Part shown: piece by piece, positions 38,820 to 47,071 of the stretch
Numbering within the stretch: the stretch's first letter is position 1
Layout of the letters: each line of letters begins with the position of its first letter
DNA from: an uncultured Clostridia bacterium
GTDB taxonomy: Bacteria > Bacillota > Clostridia > TANB77 > CAG-508
DNA length: 63,760 nucleotides
Reading direction: 5' to 3'
Assembly: GCA_947623595.1 (NCBI GenBank)
Contig: CANQHC010000008.1
Span: 1-63,760, forward strand
Made by a program: the position numbers and the translations under genes
Notes under the pieces: model-generated
Database searches by the model: none
Told to the model about the DNA's origin: nothing
Seen by the model: the letters and a program-made list of their open reading frames with translations, nothing else

Positions 38820-38880
38820 GAATAGGAAAAAGTGCTCTAGAATTTTCTGGAACAACAAGGTTAAGTTCCCTTTAATACTG
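38820..38880 (+). repeat. Dispersed intergenic repeat, copy 2 (degenerate)
   Basis: It carries AACAAGGTTAAGTT (38854-38867), preceded as in copy 1 by an AGGAAAA...TTTTCT imperfect hairpin just after a terminator. The TGTGCAT portion is missing. Confidence 0.5.
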
Positions 38881-38889
38881 GATTTTTTG

Positions 38890-38961
38890 GCAAAAAAGTG
38901 TTATAATTCTTTTACTGCCCAAAGCATATTAAAAAAATTCTCAAAAACAATTGTTAGGAGG
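38890..38961 (+). promoter_or_regulatory. Promoter-leader shared with the 58169 gene (copy A)
   Basis: GCAAAAAAGTGTTATAAT (38890-38907) matches 16 of 18 bases of 58083-58100. After exactly 40 nt comes CAATTGTTAGGAGG, matching CAAATTGTTAAGGAGG at 58141. The same order and spacing suggest a common promoter and leader. Confidence 0.5.
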
Positions 38962-38969
38962 AACAAAAA

Positions 38970-39371
38970 ATGTTGGACATGATCAAAATACTCTCGGCAC
39001 AGATTCTAATTTTCCGGGGGCAGGAGAGCTTAAAGGAAAAAAGCGATCCTATAGAAGCAGAGGCAGATTCTTTATTCTATTGGGTATTAACAATCACTGA
39101 AAAGTATATGGAAGAAAGTCAGCCAGCTAAAGCCCACCTCTTAGTTAAACTTATTGCTTATCAGGATACTGATGGTAAATGGTATGTAAGGGAAGATGAA
39201 GAAAACTCAAAAGCAATGTATCGTTCCCGTTATGTTGATGAAAACACTGATTTTTCCCAGGTGGTAAAAAAAGTCGCAAGAATTTTTGGAAAAGTGGACG
39301 GATTTGACATTAAAGTGTTTGGACCGGATAAAGAAAATACCACAGAAATGTTGGTATATGTAAACTTCTAA
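38970..39371 (+). CDS. Hypothetical protein, compositionally odd
   Basis: I do not recognise this 133-residue protein. It is soluble, acidic and without clear motifs. The second half (VKKVARIFGKVDGFDIKVFGPDKENTTEMLVYVNF) looks like an alpha-beta fold. It has an optimal AGGAGG site and a strong terminator, so it is likely expressed. Its codons differ from its neighbours (TCG, CGG, GGG, CAG, AGC are used), pointing to transfer. Its promoter-leader closely resembles that of another odd orphan gene at 58169, with equal spacing, which suggests shared regulation or shared origin. Confidence 0.7.
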   Translation: MLDMIKILSAQILIFRGQESLKEKSDPIEAEADSLFYWVLTITEKYMEESQPAKAHLLVKLIAYQDTDGKWYVREDEENSKAMYRSRYVDENTDFSQVVKKVARIFGKVDGFDIKVFGPDKENTTEMLVYVNF

Positions 39372-39380
39372 AATCCAACA

Positions 39381-39430
39381 AAAAAGGCTATCTTAAAGGA
39401 ACAGAAATGTTCATATAAGTAGCCTTTTTT
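39381..39430 (+). terminator. Intrinsic terminator, convergent with murE-like gene
   Basis: AAAAAGGCTA (39381-39390) and TAGCCTTTTT (39420-39429), with inner CTTA/TAAG and GAAC/GTTC pairs, followed by T residues. It is usable from both sides. Confidence 0.88.
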
Positions 39431-39465
39431 AATTTGAGTAATTATGAAATTAAAGAAAAATATTT

Positions 39466-40995
39466 TTATGAAATTTTATGATCATATTCTTCTAATGCTT
39501 CTTGCGCATATTGAGTATCTGTTAAGCAAGGAAGATATTGTTTTCCATATTTTTGTCTAGTTTCATTTCCCTTGCCAGTAATTAAAATTACACTATTAGG
39601 GTTTTCTAAAATAGCATTTTTTATAGCTTCACCACGATCAGCTATTATTTTATAATTTCCTTTTTCTTTTATAATGTAACTTGCAATTTCTTTACAAATA
39701 TCAACTGTATCCTCAGGTCCTGGGTCTTCAGCTGTTAAATAGCTAATATTAGAATGTTTTCCAGCAAGAATTCCTAAATCTCTTCTACGAATTTGAGCTT
39801 TACCACCAGGGCATCCAAACACAGTAACAATCTTCTTATCAGGATATTCTTGCTTAGTTGATTCATATAATTTTTCGAAGCTTAATTTATTGTGTGCATA
39901 ATCAACAATTACAACAATACTTCCATCTTTACTAATATGTGATTCCATTCTTCCACTTGCTCTTGCTACTTTTAAACCTTCATAGATATTGTTAAAAGGA
40001 ATATTTAAGCTAATTGCAATACTTATTGCAGCTAAAGCATTTTCCACATTAAATAAACCTGGCATAGTAAGAAGCATATCTTCTTCAAAAACAGGAGTTT
40101 TTACACGAAAAGAAATTGCATTATGTCCCTGTTTTTCAATATTATAAGCATATACATCAGCATTAGGATTTTTTGCACTAAATGTAATAACCTTTTTGGA
40201 ATTTTTGCTATGTTCTAAAATAATGTCAGAAAAATCAGAATCTAAATTAACACAAGCATTTTCTGTTTGATTAAACAATTTCAATTTACATTGAAAATAA
40301 TTATCAAAATTAGGGTGCTCAATACTACTAATATGATCCTCTGAGATATTTAAAAATACGCCAACTTTATAAGTAATGCCATAAACCCTATTTAGCATAA
40401 GAGCTTGACTGCTAACTTCCATAACAAAATTTTTCATATTACAATCTACACTATTACGAATATGTTCTTGAATATCAATTGATTCTGGACTTGTAATAAG
40501 TGATTCCTTGCAAGTTTTACCATCATAAGCATCAATAGAAGAAAGAATAGCAGTATCAGGACAATTCTTTTCTTTCATATAATTATCTAAAATACTTTTT
40601 ATATAATATGCAGTAGTTGATTTTCCTTTTGTTCCAGTAATACCAATCATATTAATTTTTTCAGCTGGATAATCATAATATAAACAAGAAATAACAGCTA
40701 ATGCTTTTCTAATATCTGTTACAACAACATGGGGAAAGTTAGGTTTTGTTATATTTTCCTTTTCAGCTACATAAAAAATTGCACCATTTTCAATTGCTTC
40801 ATCTAAAAAAGCAGGCTTATAATTTAGCCCTTTACAAATATAAAGAGTATCACTTATAACATTTTTTGAATTGTGAGCAATGTTTTCTATTACTTTATTT
40901 TCTAAGTCTGATAGACTTATTTCAGTAGGTATATTCTCAATTAAATTTTCTTTTTGTAAAGCATTAATATAATCTTTTAATATGTATTTTTTCAT
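39466..40995 (-). CDS. murE: MurE-like UDP-MurNAc peptide ligase
   Basis: A 509-residue Mur ligase that adds the third amino acid to UDP-MurNAc-dipeptide in peptidoglycan synthesis. It has the N-terminal domain, the ATP-binding GITGTKGKST, the central LNISEDHISSIEH segment, the VDYAHN motif and a C-terminal ligand domain. The DNPR motif that fixes meso-diaminopimelate in standard MurE is replaced by EDPGPED, and the usual GCGGDRD is GCPGGKAQIRRRD, so the third residue may not be meso-DAP, or this is a paralogue. The start is the ATG at 40995. An ATG 12 nt earlier overlaps the SD AGAAAGGA. It has a good minus-strand promoter. Confidence 0.85.
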   Translation of the reverse strand: MKKYILKDYINALQKENLIENIPTEISLSDLENKVIENIAHNSKNVISDTLYICKGLNYKPAFLDEAIENGAIFYVAEKENITKPNFPHVVVTDIRKALAVISCLYYDYPAEKINMIGITGTKGKSTTAYYIKSILDNYMKEKNCPDTAILSSIDAYDGKTCKESLITSPESIDIQEHIRNSVDCNMKNFVMEVSSQALMLNRVYGITYKVGVFLNISEDHISSIEHPNFDNYFQCKLKLFNQTENACVNLDSDFSDIILEHSKNSKKVITFSAKNPNADVYAYNIEKQGHNAISFRVKTPVFEEDMLLTMPGLFNVENALAAISIAISLNIPFNNIYEGLKVARASGRMESHISKDGSIVVIVDYAHNKLSFEKLYESTKQEYPDKKIVTVFGCPGGKAQIRRRDLGILAGKHSNISYLTAEDPGPEDTVDICKEIASYIIKEKGNYKIIADRGEAIKNAILENPNSVILITGKGNETRQKYGKQYLPCLTDTQYAQEALEEYDHKIS

Positions 40996-41054
40996 TATAA
41001 TATTCATTCCTTTCTAGCTTGCTTCAAAGAAGATATATACATTAAAGCAACTAT

Positions 41055-41083
41055 ATATTATACTAAATAATCTAAAAAAGCAA
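41055..41083 (-). promoter_or_regulatory. Promoter of the murE-like gene
   Basis: On the minus strand TTGCTT (41083-41078), a 17-bp spacer and TAATAT (41060-41055). Confidence 0.65.
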
Positions 41084-41226
41084 GAGTAAGGTCCAATACT
41101 TACATAGTAAGCAAATTTAGAAGATTTACCGTTTAAAGAAAAATTTAATAACAAACAGAAAGCTACTTGTCATAAAGCTAAGACAAGCATCATATAATTA
41201 AATAAAAAAAGATGGGAGGAAGGCAG

Positions 41227-43881
41227 ATGTGGCATACATTAACCTCAAAAGAGGTAGAAAAACAGATGCAAACTAATTTGAGTTATGGATTAAGTGAGGG
41301 GCAAGTAGAACAAAGAAGGCAAAAATTTGGAAAAAATGAATTGGAAAAACAAAAAAAGCAACCACTTATAATTCGTTTTTTGAAACAATTTCAAGACTTT
41401 ATGATTATTATTTTGATAATAGCATCCATTGTTTCAGCAATAATTGCCAAAGTAGAAGGAAGTAATGATTATTTTGATTCCATTATAATTATTGCAATTG
41501 TTGTTTTCAATGCAATTATGGGATTAGTGCAAGAAGCAAAAGCAGAAAAATCATTAGAAGCATTAAAAAAGATGTCAGCTCCTACTTGTAAGGTAAGAAG
41601 AAATGGAAGTATAGTAACAATCAAAGGAGAAGAAGTAGTTCCAGGAGACATAGTAATACTAGAAGCAGGAAATTATGTACCTGCAGATGGAAGACTGATA
41701 ACTTCATCAAATTTAAAAATAGAAGAATCAAGCCTAACTGGAGAGACTGTGCCAGTACTAAAAGAAGCTGATAGTATTTTGCAAGAAAAAACAGTATTGG
41801 GTGATATGGTGAACATGGTATTTGCTACTACAATAGTAGTAAATGGACATGGAGAAGCAATTATCACAGATACTGGAATGAACACTAAAGTAGGCAAAAT
41901 CGCAAAAATGATTTTAACAGGTGAATCACCAGAAACACCAATTCAAAAGAAATTAGGACAAGTTGGAAAAACCTTAGGAATAGCATGTTTAATTATATGT
42001 CTTCTTATTTTTTTAATTGGAATTATGAAGAAAATAGAACCAGTGGAAATGTTTATGACTTCAGTAGGACTAGCTGTTGCTGCGATTCCAGAAGGATTAC
42101 CAGCAATAGTTACAATAATGCTTTCAATAGGAGTCACTAAAATGGCAAAGAAAAATAGCATTATTCGTAAATTGCCTGCAGTAGAAACATTGGGAAGTAG
42201 TAGTGTAATTTGCTCTGATAAAACAGGTACTTTAACACAAAATAAAATGCAGGTAACTAAAATAGTAAATTCACAAGGAGAAATTACAAACAAAGCTTTT
42301 TCAAAATGGATTTTACAACTTGCTACAATGTGCACTGATGTTGATGTAAATATTAAAAATGGAAAAATGGAGGTAAATGGAGAACCTACAGAAGTGGCAA
42401 TTGTAAATAAAGCATTGGAAGAAGGGGAGAATAAGGAACAACTTTACCAAGTGATGAACCGAATAGGAGATATTCCATTTGACTCTAATAGAAAAATGAT
42501 GACAACAATACATAAAATTCCAAGTGGATATAGAATTATTAGCAAGGGTGCACCTGATGTGCTATTAAAAAAGTGTAAAAAGGTTTATCTAAATGGAAGA
42601 ATAAATCAAATTACAGAAAGTATTGTTTCAGAAATAGAAAAGCAGAATTTACAGATGGCACAAAAGGCATTAAGAGTATTAGCAATTAGTTATTTAGATG
42701 TAGAAAATTTGCCATCTAAAAACGAAATTGAGCAAAATTTAGTTTTTGTTGGGTTAATAGGAATGATAGATCCACCAAGGCCAGGAGTTAAAGAAGCTGT
42801 AAATACTTGCAAAAGAGCAGGAATTAAAACAGTTATGATTACAGGAGATCATATAGCTACAGCAAAGGCAATTGCATCAGAACTTGGAATACTGGGAAAA
42901 AACGATTTAGCAATTACAGGGGAACAATTAGATGAAATTCCAGAAAATATATTAAAAAGGGATATAATGAAATACTCTGTTTTTGCAAGAGTTACACCTG
43001 AACATAAAGTAAAAATTGTAAATAGCTATCGTAGTACAGGTGCAGTGGTTGCCATGACTGGAGATGGGGTAAATGATGCACCAGCACTAAAACAAGCAGA
43101 TATTGGAATAGCAATGGGGAAAAATGGTACAGATGTTGCAAAAAATGCTGCAGATATGGTTTTAGCAGATGATAATTTTGTTACAATTGTAGAAGCGGTG
43201 AAACAGGGAAGAAATATATTTGATAATATTAGAAAGGCTGTACATTTCTTAATTGCAACGAATATAGGAGAAATTATTACTATATTTATAGGGCTTTTAT
43301 TAGGATTAAAATCTCCACTACTTGCAATTCAATTATTGTGGGTAAATTTAGTTACAGATTCACTTCCAGCTATTGCATTAGGACTAGAAAATCCAGACAA
43401 GGAAATTATGAATAGAAAGCCAAGAGATAACAAAAAAGGAATTTTTTCAGATGGACTATGGGGAAAAATCTTTGCAGAAGGTGCAATGATAGGAGTATTA
43501 ACACTACTTGCATTTAGTATAGGAAATCATTTTTACAGTATAGAAGTAGGAAGAACTATGGCATTTTTAGTTTTAGGACTTTCAGAATTGGTACATAGTT
43601 TTAACATAAAAAGTGATGAATCAATATTTAAAGTGGGATTTTTAGAAAATAAATATTTAGTTGGAGCATTTGCCTTAGGAACATTATTACAAATAATAGT
43701 AGTATTAATTCCTCAAATTGCAACGATATTCAAATTAACCCCATTAAATTCAATTCAATGGTTATATACAGTCATCATTTCATTACTTCCAATTATAATT
43801 ATAGAGGCACAGAAGAAGATTAATGAGATAAGATTTGGAAAAGTGATTTATAGTAAGAAATATTCTACTACAAATACATAA
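41227..43881 (+). CDS. Calcium-transporting P-type ATPase
   Basis: An 884-residue type II P-type ATPase that pumps Ca2+ out of the cytoplasm. It has the N-terminal cation ATPase domain, the actuator motif LTGET (in EESSLTGETVP), the M4 ligand motif AAIPEGLPA, and the phosphorylation site DKTGTLT. The hinge motif is TGDGVNDAPALKQADIG. M5-M6 have NIGEI and LLWVNLVTDSLPA, whose Asn and Asp are typical Ca2+ ligands. Ten membrane helices are expected. The start is ATG 41227, because GGAGGAAGG (41214-41222) lies just upstream and would be inside the protein if ATG 41212 were used. Confidence 0.94.
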   Translation: MWHTLTSKEVEKQMQTNLSYGLSEGQVEQRRQKFGKNELEKQKKQPLIIRFLKQFQDFMIIILIIASIVSAIIAKVEGSNDYFDSIIIIAIVVFNAIMGLVQEAKAEKSLEALKKMSAPTCKVRRNGSIVTIKGEEVVPGDIVILEAGNYVPADGRLITSSNLKIEESSLTGETVPVLKEADSILQEKTVLGDMVNMVFATTIVVNGHGEAIITDTGMNTKVGKIAKMILTGESPETPIQKKLGQVGKTLGIACLIICLLIFLIGIMKKIEPVEMFMTSVGLAVAAIPEGLPAIVTIMLSIGVTKMAKKNSIIRKLPAVETLGSSSVICSDKTGTLTQNKMQVTKIVNSQGEITNKAFSKWILQLATMCTDVDVNIKNGKMEVNGEPTEVAIVNKALEEGENKEQLYQVMNRIGDIPFDSNRKMMTTIHKIPSGYRIISKGAPDVLLKKCKKVYLNGRINQITESIVSEIEKQNLQMAQKALRVLAISYLDVENLPSKNEIEQNLVFVGLIGMIDPPRPGVKEAVNTCKRAGIKTVMITGDHIATAKAIASELGILGKNDLAITGEQLDEIPENILKRDIMKYSVFARVTPEHKVKIVNSYRSTGAVVAMTGDGVNDAPALKQADIGIAMGKNGTDVAKNAADMVLADDNFVTIVEAVKQGRNIFDNIRKAVHFLIATNIGEIITIFIGLLLGLKSPLLAIQLLWVNLVTDSLPAIALGLENPDKEIMNRKPRDNKKGIFSDGLWGKIFAEGAMIGVLTLLAFSIGNHFYSIEVGRTMAFLVLGLSELVHSFNIKSDESIFKVGFLENKYLVGAFALGTLLQIIVVLIPQIATIFKLTPLNSIQWLYTVIISLLPIIIIEAQKKINEIRFGKVIYSKKYSTTNT

Positions 43882-43958
43882 AGGTTAAGTTACCTTGGGC
43901 TGTGCATATTTGCGAAGTAAAATGTACATATCCCTAAAACACTTTTCTTATAAAAAGT
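43881..43958 (+). repeat. Dispersed intergenic repeat, copy 3
   Basis: AAGGTTAAGTTACCTT (43881-43896) begins on the last base of the ATPase stop. TGTGCATATTTGCGAA and ATGTACATAT follow, and CACTTTTCTTATAA ends it. It aligns over about 75 bp with the copy at 45314. Confidence 0.65.
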
Positions 43959-44156
43959 AATTTTACATTCTAATCTAATAAATAAAGAAAAAAAGAGAAA
44001 AATGGAGAAAATGAGAGAAAAAGGAAGAAAAGTAATCATTAAATAAATAAACGAAATACTAAAAACATATAAAAGAGGATAAAAGAAAGTTACTTAATTT
44101 GAAAATATAAGGAATATAATGTATAATAAAACATATCGTGCAACGTAAAAAGGAGT

Positions 44157-45110
44157 GTGAAATTTATTTTAGATAAGCAAATAAAACATTGCACAAAAGA
44201 TATTATTAAATATATAAAAATAGTAACAATTGCTTTATTAATTATTGTATCCATTATTTTCATAAAATATAAACCAGTATGTAGTGTTAGTATTTTAGGA
44301 GAACAAATAGGATATATAAGTAATAAAAATCAGCTAGAACAAAAAATCCAAGAATATACTAAAAAAGAAAATGTTGCATATATACAAACTTTAGCTGTTC
44401 CAGAATATAAATTTTCTTTTATTAAAAATAATGAAGAAATAGATGAAAATAATGTTTTTAATAAAATAAAAGCACAAATAAAAATTACATATCAATATTA
44501 TGCTGTTACAATTGATGGAAATCAAAAAGCAGTAGTAAAAACATTGGATGAAGCAGAAAAGTTGGTTAACGAAGCAAAAAAAGAATATAAAAACAATGAA
44601 TGTGTTAATATTGGAATTAATAAAGTATATACAAAAAATCAAGAGGAATACAAAGTAGAAAATATAGAAATAGCTAAAAAAGAAGTAACAAAAGAATTAG
44701 AGAAAATTGAAAAGGCTTCTGTCAATGGTGTTTATTTAGAGCAAAAGCCAATTACTGGTGTTATTACATCTAGATTTGGAGAAAGAGAACGTATTAGAAG
44801 CCATGCACATACTGGTCTTGATATTGCAGCACCATATGGTACAAAAATTAAAGCATCTGCATCAGGTACAATAGTATGGGCAGGTTATAAAGGTAGCTAT
44901 GGAAATTTAATTATCACAAACTGTGGTAATGGAGTAGAAATATATTATGGCCATTGTAGTAAAATATATGTAAAAAAAGGGCAAAAGGTAAAAGCAGGGG
45001 AAGTCATTGGACAAGTAGGTTCTACTGGAAATTCAACAGGAAATCATTTACATTTTGAAATTCGAGTAAACAAAATTCGAGTGAACCCACAAAATTATAT
45101 ATATAAATAA
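44157..45110 (+). CDS. M23 family metallopeptidase, membrane-anchored
   Basis: A peptidase of up to 317 residues that cuts peptidoglycan or related peptides outside the cell. One transmembrane helix (about 23-40) is followed by a charged alpha-beta region, and the C-terminal M23/LytM domain (about 200-317) has the zinc residues in HAHTGLD and HLHFEIR. The start is unclear. GTG 44157 is only 1 nt from the AGGAG site at 44151-44155. The only codon at normal spacing in frame is ATT 44166, a rare start, with no ATG or TTG nearby. The gap upstream includes a repeat copy after the ATPase gene. Confidence 0.9.
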   Translation: MKFILDKQIKHCTKDIIKYIKIVTIALLIIVSIIFIKYKPVCSVSILGEQIGYISNKNQLEQKIQEYTKKENVAYIQTLAVPEYKFSFIKNNEEIDENNVFNKIKAQIKITYQYYAVTIDGNQKAVVKTLDEAEKLVNEAKKEYKNNECVNIGINKVYTKNQEEYKVENIEIAKKEVTKELEKIEKASVNGVYLEQKPITGVITSRFGERERIRSHAHTGLDIAAPYGTKIKASASGTIVWAGYKGSYGNLIITNCGNGVEIYYGHCSKIYVKKGQKVKAGEVIGQVGSTGNSTGNHLHFEIRVNKIRVNPQNYIYK

Positions 45111-45240
45111 TTTTTAATTTTCTATTTTATCACTTACAGTTCACACAAAGGACAAATTTAATTGGTATATTATAAATGTAGTCAATAAAAAGTTACTCCG
45201 TTATTGACTATAGATTAGTAAAACATCCCCTTTTATTTTC

Positions 45241-45271
45241 AAAAGTAGCCAGAAAAATGGCTACTTTTTTT
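45241..45271 (+). terminator. Intrinsic terminator after the M23 gene
   Basis: AAAAGTAGCCA (45241-45251) pairs perfectly with TGGCTACTTTT (45258-45268), followed by T residues. Confidence 0.9.
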
Positions 45272-45313
45272 AAAGTCAAAGTTGCTTAAATACAGCTTTG
45301 ATTTTTATTTTGC

Positions 45314-45390
45314 AACAAGGTCAAGTTACCTTTGGCTGTGCATATTTGCGAAACAAAATGCACATATGGCGAAGCCACTTTTCTTATAAT
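45314..45390 (+). repeat. Dispersed intergenic repeat, copy 4 (most complete)
   Basis: AACAAGGTCAAGTTACC is followed by a TGTGCAT/ATGCACA hairpin (45337-45343 with 45358-45364), GGC-GAA-GCC (45368-45376) and CACTTTTCTTATAA. Copy 3 keeps the TGTGCAT stem with a G-U pair instead of G-C, a sign that the pairing may matter. Confidence 0.65.
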
Positions 45391-45419
45391 TTTGGTTGTA
45401 TATAAAATGCATAAATAAT

Positions 45420-45459
45420 TCCCCGACTAAAAGTGGACTTGCCAACTTAAAGTCGGGGA
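45420..45459. terminator. GC-rich hairpin downstream of htrA
   Basis: TCCCCGACT (45420-45428) pairs with AGTCGGGGA (45451-45459), with an inner AAGT/ACTT. It lies just past the htrA stop on the minus strand. There is no T-run, so it is probably a weak terminator or 3'-end stabiliser. Confidence 0.6.
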
Positions 45460-45477
45460 GAAATGTATTATTATAAA

Positions 45478-46773
45478 TTATGGTTGTTCTTGTAATGTAA
45501 GGCTAATTTCTTTTTCTTTACCATCACGATTTATTTTCAATTTTATAGTATCACCAACTTGTTTTTTATTTTTAATTTCATTTAGTTCATCCATTGTAGT
45601 TACTTTAGTTCCATCAGCCTCAATAATAACATCACCAATTTTTAAACCTGCTTTTTCTGCTGCAGAGAAAGCTTCTACTGTTCTAATGTAAACACCAACT
45701 ACTAAATTATATCTTTTAGCTGTTGCTTCATCAACATCTTGCCCACCAATTCCTATATATGGTCTTTTTACTTTACTATATTCAATTAATTGTTCATATA
45801 TTTCTTTAGTAGAGTTGATAGGAATTGCAAAACCAACGCCTTCTACACCGGTACCAGATAATTTTAAAGTATTAATACCTATTACTTGACCTTTGCTATT
45901 TACTAAAGCACCACCACTATTTCCTGAATTGATAGCAGCATCTGTTTGAATAGCAACATATTTATTTCCCTCACTGTCTGTTACTTCTCTATTTACAGCA
46001 CTAATGATACCAGCAGTAACACTATTATCCAATCCTAATGGGCTACCAATTGCCATTGCAAATTCACCAACTTGAACAGAATCAGAATTTCCAAGTTCAG
46101 CAGCACTTAATCCATCTTTATCAATTTTTATAACTGCTAAATCAGTTTGGCTATCAGTACCAATAATTTGAGCTTCATATTCAGTATCATCATTATATAA
46201 TTTTACAGTTACTTTACTTGCTTCTTCAATTTCATAAAAATAATTAGAAGAACTAGAAGAATTAACAACGTGATTATTTGTTAAAATATATCCATCTTGG
46301 CTTATAATAATTCCAGAACCCTTAGCCGAACCGGTTGAAGGAGTTCTACTAAAAATAGAATTAACCGAATACTCTACAGTAATTGCAACAATTGATGGTT
46401 GTACTTTTTGTGCAACTCCAATTCCAGTATCAGAGTAGTTTTGCAATGAAATAAGTTGAGTATTAGATGGGGCAGTACTATTTGTATTATTAGTTGAATT
46501 AGATGTAGTAGGTGTTGAAACTAATTGTTTTACAATAACTTCTTTTATACTAGGTACTGTTAAACAAGTACCTGCAACAAGTACTGTTCCAAGCATTCCA
46601 CAAAAGAAAGGTAATACAACAGTCTTACCAAAACCAGCATTACTAGATTTTTTTACTTTTGGATTTCCTTGAAATGCTCTATAGCTAGCTTCAGTAGAAG
46701 TTGGCTTTACACTTCTAAAACTTTGTGAATTAGATTCTGAATAATTATTTTCATTAGATTGATTTTCTTCCAT
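45478..46773 (-). CDS. HtrA/DegP-like serine protease
   Basis: A 431-residue membrane-anchored trypsin-like protease with one C-terminal PDZ domain, acting on misfolded exported proteins. A low-complexity N-terminal cytoplasmic tail rich in N and S precedes a transmembrane helix (about 48-70) and a T/N/S linker. The catalytic triad is His in TNNHVV, Asp in TDLAVIKID and Ser in GNSGGAL. The PDZ domain covers roughly the last 90 residues. The start is ATG 46773 on the minus strand, after TTGGAGGTAAAATTC, rather than the TTG inside that SD. It is oriented convergently with the M23 gene. Confidence 0.93.
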   Translation of the reverse strand: MEENQSNENNYSESNSQSFRSVKPTSTEASYRAFQGNPKVKKSSNAGFGKTVVLPFFCGMLGTVLVAGTCLTVPSIKEVIVKQLVSTPTTSNSTNNTNSTAPSNTQLISLQNYSDTGIGVAQKVQPSIVAITVEYSVNSIFSRTPSTGSAKGSGIIISQDGYILTNNHVVNSSSSSNYFYEIEEASKVTVKLYNDDTEYEAQIIGTDSQTDLAVIKIDKDGLSAAELGNSDSVQVGEFAMAIGSPLGLDNSVTAGIISAVNREVTDSEGNKYVAIQTDAAINSGNSGGALVNSKGQVIGINTLKLSGTGVEGVGFAIPINSTKEIYEQLIEYSKVKRPYIGIGGQDVDEATAKRYNLVVGVYIRTVEAFSAAEKAGLKIGDVIIEADGTKVTTMDELNEIKNKKQVGDTIKLKINRDGKEKEISLTLQEQP

Positions 46774-46905
46774 GAATTTTACCTCCAAACATTTTTATCA
46801 TATCTATAATATCCTAAAACACTTATATCATACAATAGGTTTGTGAAAAAAATGTGAATATTTTGTATTTTTTAAATTAATCTTGAAGTCAATATTTTTT
46901 TTAGG

Positions 46906-46934
46906 TTGCTCATTTGTAAGTTTTATGATATAGT
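46906..46934 (+). promoter_or_regulatory. Promoter of the pilin-like gene
   Basis: TTGCTC (46906-46911), a 17-bp spacer and TATAGT (46929-46934). A leader of about 130 nt with small hairpins follows. Confidence 0.6.
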
Positions 46935-47031
46935 ACCTATGTAAAAAGTAAACTTGAGTATATAGAGATTGTATACTGCATAGCTTAAAAAAATTTGCAG
47001 AAGGATATAAATTTCCTTGTAGCCAAAAGAG

Positions 47032-47071
47032 AGGAGGAAAGGCTATAAAAAATAGTCTTAAACATATAAAA
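47032..47071 (+). promoter_or_regulatory. SD-hairpin-start arrangement
   Basis: AGGAGG (47032-47037) is 34 nt from ATG 47072. An 8-bp hairpin AAGGCTAT/ATAGTCTT (47039-47046 with 47052-47059, one G-U) lies between, for an effective spacing of 13 nt. The alternative is an ATA start at 47045, which is unlikely. Confidence 0.5.

Larger units (their letters stand above)
45111..45477. other. Structured gap between convergent M23 and HtrA genes
   Basis: It has in order: a perfect 10-bp hairpin TAGTCAATAA/TTATTGACTA (45179-45188 with 45201-45210), an intrinsic terminator (45241-45271), repeat copy 4 (45314-45390), and a 9-bp hairpin TCCCCGACT/AGTCGGGGA (45420-45428 with 45451-45459). The first hairpin and terminator could delimit a small RNA of about 95 nt, but no convincing promoter was seen. 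Confidence 0.5.
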
